34,289 nt of DNA from the NCBI GenBank assembly GCA_005116965.1, contig SWDG01000006.1, positions 357,574-391,862 of the forward strand, read 5' to 3'. Positions 29,893-34,289 of the stretch are shown piece after piece (position 1 is the stretch's first letter; every line of letters begins with the position of its first letter). The stretch is from Nitrospira sp. Its GTDB lineage: Bacteria; Nitrospirota; Nitrospiria; Nitrospirales; Nitrospiraceae. The translations under genes were made by a program, and so were the position numbers. The notes under the pieces are model-generated. The model saw only the letters and a list, made by a program, of their open reading frames with translations, was not told the DNA's origin and ran no database searches.

Positions 29893-31176
29893 TTAGAGTT
29901 TCTTGAAGGCGTTGTGTGCAGCGCGGAGGGTCTTCTCGATGTCCTGTGTGCTGTGGGCGGTGGAGAGAAAGGCAGCCTCGAACTGAGAAGGCGCGAGATA
30001 GACACCCTGCTCCAGCATGTGGTGAAAAAACTGGCCGTAACGCTTCGTGTCGGACTGTTTTGCCGTATTCCAATCCACCACAGGGCCTGGGGTAAAGAAG
30101 GTCGTCAACATCGACCCGATTCGGGTCTGTGTCACGGGAATTCCGGCCTTTTTCGCGGCCTCACCGATACCTTTGGCGAGAGCTGCTGATCGCTCCTCTA
30201 GTTTCTTGTAAACCCCCTTCACTCGCAACTGCTTGAGGGTTGCCAGTCCAGCGGAGACTGCCAGTGGATTCCCAGAGAGAGTTCCGGCTTGATAGACCGG
30301 CCCGACGGGCGCGATCAAATCCATGATCTCCTTCCGACCGCCATAGGCACCAACCGGCAATCCACCGCCGATAATTTTCCCCAGTACGGTTAGATCGGGC
30401 GTGATGCCATAGAGTGCCTGCGCGCCTCCATAACGTACTCGGAATCCTGAGATGACTTCGTCAAAAATCAGCAAGATGTTGTGGTCAGCGGTCAGCTGAC
30501 GCAGCGCCGCGAGGAAGTCTGGAGCAGGAGGAACGACGCCCATATTCCCGGCAATCGGCTCGACAATGATACAGGCCAGCTGATCACGGTTGGCCTTGAT
30601 CAGTTGCTGGACCGTACGGATATCATTATAGGGAGCGGTGAGCGTGTGTTTGGCAAAGTCATCCGGCACGCCCGGTGAATCCGGAATCCCCAATGTCGCC
30701 AGCCCTGACCCAGCTTTGGCCAATAGATAGTCCCCGTGACCGTGGTAGCACCCCTCGAATTTCATGACCTTGGTCCGCTTGGTGAATCCTCGTGCCACTC
30801 GGATCGCACTCATGACGGCTTCGGTCCCGGAGCTGACCAGCCGGATCTTTTCCATGGAGGGGAAGGCGCTGCGGATTTCTCTGGCCAGCGACACTTCCGA
30901 CTCGGTCGGGGCTCCGTAGCTGGTGCCTCGCCCGGCTGCGCTCTTGATCGCGCTGATTACCGATGAATGGGCATGCCCTAAAATCATCGGCCCCCACGAA
31001 AGCACGTAGTCGATATAGACGTTGCGGTCTACATCGTAGAGCCGTGATCCCTTGGCGCGTGCGATGAAGCGCGGTTGCCCGCCGACCGAGCGGAAGGCTC
31101 GAACGGGGCTATTGACGCCACCGGGAATGAGTTGCTGGGCTTCAGTGAAGAGCTTGGTAGACCGGGATGTTTTCAT
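29893..31176 (-). CDS. hemL: Glutamate-1-semialdehyde 2,1-aminomutase
   Basis: HemL converts glutamate-1-semialdehyde to 5-aminolevulinate, the entry to haem and sirohaem synthesis by the C5 route. The frame is open to 31266, but the ATG at 31176 gives 427 residues, the usual length, and the standard start '[20 protein letters not shown]'. Class-III aminotransferase motifs are present: '[19 protein letters not shown]', '[19 protein letters not shown]' and the PLP-lysine segment '[16 protein letters not shown]'. No strong Shine-Dalgarno is seen. A small hairpin (CACCCT/AGGGTG, about 31186-31205) precedes the start. It appears monocistronic. Confidence 0.97.
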   Translation of the reverse strand: MKTSRSTKLFTEAQQLIPGGVNSPVRAFRSVGGQPRFIARAKGSRLYDVDRNVYIDYVLSWGPMILGHAHSSVISAIKSAAGRGTSYGAPTESEVSLAREIRSAFPSMEKIRLVSSGTEAVMSAIRVARGFTKRTKVMKFEGCYHGHGDYLLAKAGSGLATLGIPDSPGVPDDFAKHTLTAPYNDIRTVQQLIKANRDQLACIIVEPIAGNMGVVPPAPDFLAALRQLTADHNILLIFDEVISGFRVRYGGAQALYGITPDLTVLGKIIGGGLPVGAYGGRKEIMDLIAPVGPVYQAGTLSGNPLAVSAGLATLKQLRVKGVYKKLEERSAALAKGIGEAAKKAGIPVTQTRIGSMLTTFFTPGPVVDWNTAKQSDTKRYGQFFHHMLEQGVYLAPSQFEAAFLSTAHSTQDIEKTLRAAHNAFKKL

Positions 31177-31430
31177 AATGGCGGCGCACCCTATCATGCA
31201 GGGTGAGAGCCGGTCAAGAAACCCATCATTGGGCGATCTGTTCGGAGGAGCGCTGTGAGCGGTCAAAAAATGTCGTAAGAGATACCGTATCTATCGATAC
31301 AGATACAGCAACAGACTCTGAGAATTGAATGGAAGTTCAGGTTCTCGCTTGTTTTCGTCCTGGTTTCCGTTTTGGGGTGACGGCGCGATTCTTGCTGGAA
31401 TATTCGGTTAGTCAGAAAAGCGAGACGAAT

Positions 31431-31706
31431 ATGCAAGTCATCTGCTCATGGTGCCGCGGGGAAGGTCGGGTCGGATTCGTCGGAGAAAAGGCTCCCCTTG
31501 GAGACCGCCGAGAGACCCATAGTATCTGCCTTGAGCATCTGCAGGTGGTGCGAGCTCGATGGACCGCCTGTCAACGGAGCACAGGTCTCCCTGGCGCATC
31601 CATCGACATGCCGAAGGAGCATCCTTTCCATATTCGCCGGGCAGTGCGATCGGTCGTGCGGTTATGTGTTGGGTTAAGGGGCTTAGCTCAAAAGACTCGC
31701 GGGTAG
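31431..31706 (+). CDS. Small CxxC/CxxxH protein, possible zinc-binding
   Basis: The ATG at 31431 begins 'MQVICSWCRGEGRVGFVGEK', followed by 'APLGDRRETHSICLEHL'. The cysteines of C-x2-C and the later C-x2-H ('ICLEH') make a plausible zinc site, as in small proteins with 'CxWCrxEG...ETHgiCxxH' that are common near regulators in this kind of genome. The C-terminal half is basic and without a clear fold. The upstream extension to 31329 is unlikely to be translated. A palindromic GTATCT-ATCGATAC-AGATAC region (31289-31308) lies upstream and may be a regulatory site. Confidence 0.6.
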   Translation: MQVICSWCRGEGRVGFVGEKAPLGDRRETHSICLEHLQVVRARWTACQRSTGLPGASIDMPKEHPFHIRRAVRSVVRLCVGLRGLAQKTRG

Positions 31707-31751
31707 TTTCTTCTCACCGGTGTGGTCTACCCCAGCTCGTCGTCGAACGTG

Positions 31752-32300
31752 TTACTTTTTAGACGGCTTCGGCGCACGTTTGAGGCTGGGTTTCGTCTTG
31801 GGTGTTGCTGACTCGGTAGGGGAGAACTCTTTCACGTGCCAGTGTGTCCGTTTCGATTTGTTCTGTTCCGTCACCGCCAAACACACATGGAATGGGGCGC
31901 GCCGACCTTCAGCCGTTTGTCCCTTGCTCCAGGCTTCGCCAGCGTCGCTGAGGATTTCCAGTAGTGTTTCGTACTCTTCTTCATCCTCGGGAAGCACAGC
32001 GTCGGCATCGTGAATGAGCAAGACATACCCTTTAGCGGGAAGCCATTCGAAATCGGCCAGACACTCCTCCAATGCGTCCCAGTTGTGTCCAAAGTAATCC
32101 GGGAAATCCAGTGCTCGTGCAAACTCACCGAAGAGAGTTGATGGAGTTCGGCATTTCTTTCCCTGGATGGTACGCACGGCAAAGCCTGGCGGTGTTTTCA
32201 CCAGGGCCGAGGCTGAGGCCCCTCGAGGGACGACGAGAAGAGCCGACCAGGGAGGTGCGGCATTGCAAAGATGAGTGTGTAAGGTAGGGGTTCCCGCCAT
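31752..32300 (-). CDS. Barstar-family RNase inhibitor
   Basis: This 182-residue protein has no signal peptide. The barstar fold is seen at about 44-130: 'GKKCRTPSTLFGEFARALDF', 'DYFGHNWDALEECLADFEWL' and 'GYVLLIHDADAVL'. The N-W-D-A-L and acidic helix are what barstar uses to plug the RNase active site. An N-terminal ~40 residues and a lysine/proline-rich C-terminal tail are extra compared with the 90-residue classical barstar. It starts 27 bp after the stop of a barnase-type RNase gene, so it is very likely the cognate immunity protein. Confidence 0.9.
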   Translation of the reverse strand: MAGTPTLHTHLCNAAPPWSALLVVPRGASASALVKTPPGFAVRTIQGKKCRTPSTLFGEFARALDFPDYFGHNWDALEECLADFEWLPAKGYVLLIHDADAVLPEDEEEYETLLEILSDAGEAWSKGQTAEGRRAPFHVCLAVTEQNKSKRTHWHVKEFSPTESATPKTKPSLKRAPKPSKK

Positions 32301-32327
32301 AGATCGCTCTGTCGGTTTGGACGTTCG

Positions 32328-32759
32328 TCAGTTCAGAGGAACAAAGGTTCGGTAGTGATCTCCGGTGTAATAGGCTTTCCCGGTTCGCCGTTCGATGACG
32401 ATGCGTTCGGCATCGCGACCGCGGCCTCGTCTCTTCGGATTCACATCATACTCCCGATAGGAGCCTCGTGGAAGACGTCGTTCTCGATTTTGGAAGTCAC
32501 GCCCTCCGACGTAGCCTGGCAGCGGTATCCCGTCTCGCTTCTTGAGCTGTGTGAGCAGATCATAGACCTTCTGAGCCGGTGCGGTGAGCGAGGACGGGTG
32601 CTCGATGTGACTCGGCGCGCTGAGGATGGGGTTCGTATTCAGAAGTTCGTCGTTGAGGTCGGCAGTGACGATTGAGACCGAGGACACCAGATTGATCGCG
32701 CACAGCAGGCTGAGAAGAAGACCGATGAGCCGCACTTGTCTCCATCGAGGGGTGAACAC
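32328..32759 (-). CDS. Secreted barnase-type ribonuclease
   Basis: The protein starts with GTG (AAGGA about 11 bases upstream) and is 143 residues with a signal peptide or N-terminal anchor (residues 9-33). The RNase domain (about 62-143) matches barnase closely: 'LPGYVGGRDFQNRERRLPRG', 'YREYDVNPKR' with catalytic Glu103, 'DAERIVIERR' with Arg119, and 'AYYTGDHYRTF' with catalytic His135. All three key residues are intact. Export plus a cytosolic inhibitor encoded directly downstream is the classical barnase-barstar arrangement. A role in competition or nutrient scavenging is inferred. Confidence 0.92.
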   Translation of the reverse strand: MFTPRWRQVRLIGLLLSLLCAINLVSSVSIVTADLNDELLNTNPILSAPSHIEHPSSLTAPAQKVYDLLTQLKKRDGIPLPGYVGGRDFQNRERRLPRGSYREYDVNPKRRGRGRDAERIVIERRTGKAYYTGDHYRTFVPLN

Positions 32760-32793
32760 AGGCGCTTCTTCCTTGGCAAGATGTTGACCTAAA

Positions 32794-32979
32794 CAGGATG
32801 CGGAAAAAGTCCGCCAGCGGCGTTCTCACATCGCTCAGAGCCTCCACGTACGGAAGGCGAAGGCAAAGTACCTATCCGCTCGCATGTGATCGAAGCGAGC
32901 GGTTCAAGCGAAGCTTGGTATGTACCTCTTCGCCTCTTCGCTCGCTGGGCCTTGCTGAACGGCCGTTTTGCGCATCCTG
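32794..32979. repeat. MITE-like repeat, copy 2 (186 bp)
   Basis: Ends CAGGATGCGGAAAAAGTCCG and CGGCCGTTTTGCGCATCCTG are inverted copies of each other with a few mismatches. They match the ends of copy 1 (149-342). Interior blocks are shared too ('gttctc.catcgctc', 'acctct.cgc.tcttcgctcgctg'). The two copies are diverged, so the family is not recently active here. It fills most of the gap between the RNase gene and the next plus-strand unit. Confidence 0.75.
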
Positions 32980-33067
32980 CTAAGGGGGAACCGTAGCATT
33001 CTTTTTTCAAGAAGGTCAAACAAGGCAAGAGCGATCATCTCGTTACCTGGATGTCTCTCGTCCCGTT

Positions 33068-33076
33068 TGCTAGAAT
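33068..33076 (+). promoter_or_regulatory. Extended -10 element for the last two genes
   Basis: TGCTAGAAT (TG, one base, TAGAAT), about 105 bp before the exported-protein start. No -35 at standard spacing. It has the same TGnTAnAAT form as those before ybgC and the CARF gene. Confidence 0.4.
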
Positions 33077-33180
33077 GAAGCGGCGGAAGTGTACCTCTCA
33101 AGAAAGAGGGATGTGATATATGTTCTTGGGGCATCGTGTGAAACCTGTCCGCTGTGTGTGAGAGCCATCCGGTTAGACGC

Positions 33181-33744
33181 GTGTATTCTTTACCCAAGCG
33201 CCTCATCCACTCCCTGATTGCTCTGGCCATCCTCGCTTTGGCCGTCCCTTCGAACGCACAACTGAGCCCGAGCGGTTCGATGCGGCGGTCTCCCGTAGAA
33301 GTTGTGAAGCGGTATGTGCTCTTGGACCAGAAGGGGGCTCGTTTAGACGCGCCGTCCTTTGACACCGTGATCCCCTATATCGATTGGAAAGAAGAGCCGG
33401 CATGGAGTCGTGTCGTCATCATCCAGGACACAATCGTCCCGGAGGACTATCGAAAATGGGAGATTCTCAACAATCTGGAAGTGATCATTCCGGTCACCTT
33501 TCACGTGCGCGGGGCGGTCTACCTGGAAACCGCCATCTTCGTTCCTGAGGACACGACGGAAGAGGTTCGTTTTCACGTGAAGGTGGTGGGGAATTACTGG
33601 CGCATCATCGCGCCGGTCATCCCTCCTCACGTCGGACTAAAACGGATGGTGAATTTCGCGCGAGAGGCGGAGGCCCATGAACAGGATACAACACAGCGGA
33701 TCGTGCTCGCTGCCCTCATTGACTCATTGCGAAAGGCGAAGTAA
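33181..33744 (+). CDS. Exported hypothetical protein
   Basis: The frame begins at a GTG at 33154; a second GTG at 33181 gives a more canonical signal peptide ('LPKRLIHSLIALAILALAVP', cleavage near 'SNA') and 187 residues. The mature part is mostly beta: 'VEVVKRYVLLDQKGARLDAP', 'DWKEEPAWSRVVIIQDT', 'LEVIIPVTFHVRGAVYLETA', 'EVRFHVKVVGNYWRIIAPVI'. It resembles NTF2-like or lipocalin-like periplasmic proteins in layout, but I assign no family. Its stop overlaps the HAD-gene ATG by one base (TAATG), so the two are coupled. Confidence 0.7.
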   Translation: MYSLPKRLIHSLIALAILALAVPSNAQLSPSGSMRRSPVEVVKRYVLLDQKGARLDAPSFDTVIPYIDWKEEPAWSRVVIIQDTIVPEDYRKWEILNNLEVIIPVTFHVRGAVYLETAIFVPEDTTEEVRFHVKVVGNYWRIIAPVIPPHVGLKRMVNFAREAEAHEQDTTQRIVLAALIDSLRKAK

Positions 33745-34289
33745 TGGCTAAGACCCCTGTGGATTTGATGATTTTCGATTTGGACGGTACACTGATCGAG
33801 TCGAAGTGGGATATTGCGCAATCCGTCAACTTGACCCTTGCTGAGCTGGGATTACCTGAACGCCCCATTGAGGAAATTTTCGGTTTTGTCGGCGATGGCG
33901 TCAAACGGTTGCTGCGTCTGGCAGTCGGGGAGGGCAATCAGACCAGATTCGAAGAAGCGCTCAAAGTCTTTCGAGGCCATTATCTCGAACATTGTCTGGA
34001 TCGGACCAGCTTCTATCCAGGTATTGAGCCGATGCTGCAACATTTTTCCCACAAAGACAAAGTGATTGCGACCAACAAGTCGATCGAATACACCCGTGTG
34101 ATCCTGAATGGATTAGGTCCGCAGCATTTCATGTACATGATCGGTGGGGACAACGGGTTTGGGCTCAAACCGGAACCAGGGATGTTATTGCACATCATGG
34201 AAAAAGTAGGCGCGCCGAAAGAGCGGACGATCCTTGTCGGGGACAGCACGAATGATATCAACGGAGGACATAACGCCGGCATTCGTGTT
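33744..34289 (+). CDS. HAD-superfamily phosphatase, phosphoglycolate phosphatase-like (partial)
   Basis: Open from ATG at 33744 to the window edge (182 codons, incomplete). HAD motifs in order: I 'IFDLDGTLIES' with the nucleophile and acid Asp residues (residues 11 and 13), II 'VIATNKS' (Thr/Ser), III 'GLKPEPGML' (Lys) and IV 'ILVGDSTNDINGGHNAG' (Asp pair). The helical cap follows motif I, as in Gph-type enzymes that remove phosphate from 2-phosphoglycolate, a product of DNA 3'-end repair and oxygenase activity. Other small phosphate esters are possible substrates. It is coupled to the exported-protein gene by a TAATG overlap. Confidence 0.85.
   Translation, partial: MAKTPVDLMIFDLDGTLIESKWDIAQSVNLTLAELGLPERPIEEIFGFVGDGVKRLLRLAVGEGNQTRFEEALKVFRGHYLEHCLDRTSFYPGIEPMLQHFSHKDKVIATNKSIEYTRVILNGLGPQHFMYMIGGDNGFGLKPEPGMLLHIMEKVGAPKERTILVGDSTNDINGGHNAGIRV

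Noticed and set aside
30736-30966. Plus-strand frames inside hemL, and similar frames inside mfd
   Set aside because: They are shadows of strongly conserved genes on the other strand.
1-34289. CRISPR array near the CARF gene
   Set aside because: I looked for regularly spaced 25-40-bp direct repeats on both sides and throughout; none is present.

Overview
The window looks like a chromosomal segment of a GC-rich Gram-negative bacterium, most likely a Nitrospira relative. This is inferred from the gene set (heptose/LPS genes, an OmpA-type envelope protein, SurA/parvulin chaperones, HemL, a protoglobin) and not from any database match. Genes are mostly on the minus strand. There is no rRNA, tRNA or CRISPR array that I could recognise.

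Region 1 (1-13.2 kb) is housekeeping. The 3' end of an EngB-like GTPase is followed by a 194-bp MITE-like repeat. A minus-strand operon then reads rfaE2 - mfd - parvulin lipoprotein - surA, in which surA is broken by an internal out-of-frame deletion. A 1060-residue hybrid histidine kinase carries an in-frame palindromic repeat inside its second receiver domain. The operon gmhA - DHS-like gene - sprT-like gene follows. Divergent from gmhA is a CARF-type, CRISPR-associated (TIGR02710/Csm6-like) gene with no CRISPR locus nearby. Its HEPN-like motif appears to lack the catalytic arginine. gmhA and this gene have facing consensus promoters so close to their start codons that both mRNAs should be leaderless.

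Region 2 (13.2-21.1 kb) holds a PIN-domain protein, a secreted Sel1 (Hcp-type) repeat protein, small unknown genes, the thioesterase ybgC with its start codon in a hairpin loop, a protoglobin with a clear terminator, and an OmpA-C protein with nine 21-residue coiled-coil repeats. A 638-bp gene-free stretch carries two perfect DnaA boxes. A 58-residue conserved gene and a small secreted protein follow.

Region 3 (21.3-28.7 kb) is accessory. A minus-strand group encodes a DUF2278+lamin-tail protein, a 130-residue unknown, a phospholipase-D-like protein, an N-acetylmuramoyl-L-alanine amidase with an SH3 domain, and a WD/propeller-like lipoprotein. The first four have no visible signal peptide. 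Next to it, two decayed 3' ends of integron-type tyrosine integrases lie as direct repeats around an AbiGi-like gene and a membrane-protein gene. A DUF2442 gene seems truncated on the far side.

Region 4 (28.8-34.3 kb) has a secreted SNase-type nuclease, a small acidic protein, hemL, a small CxxC protein, and a secreted barnase-type RNase with its barstar-like inhibitor. A second copy of the MITE-like repeat follows, then a two-gene unit of an exported protein and a HAD phosphatase (gph-like, running off the window).
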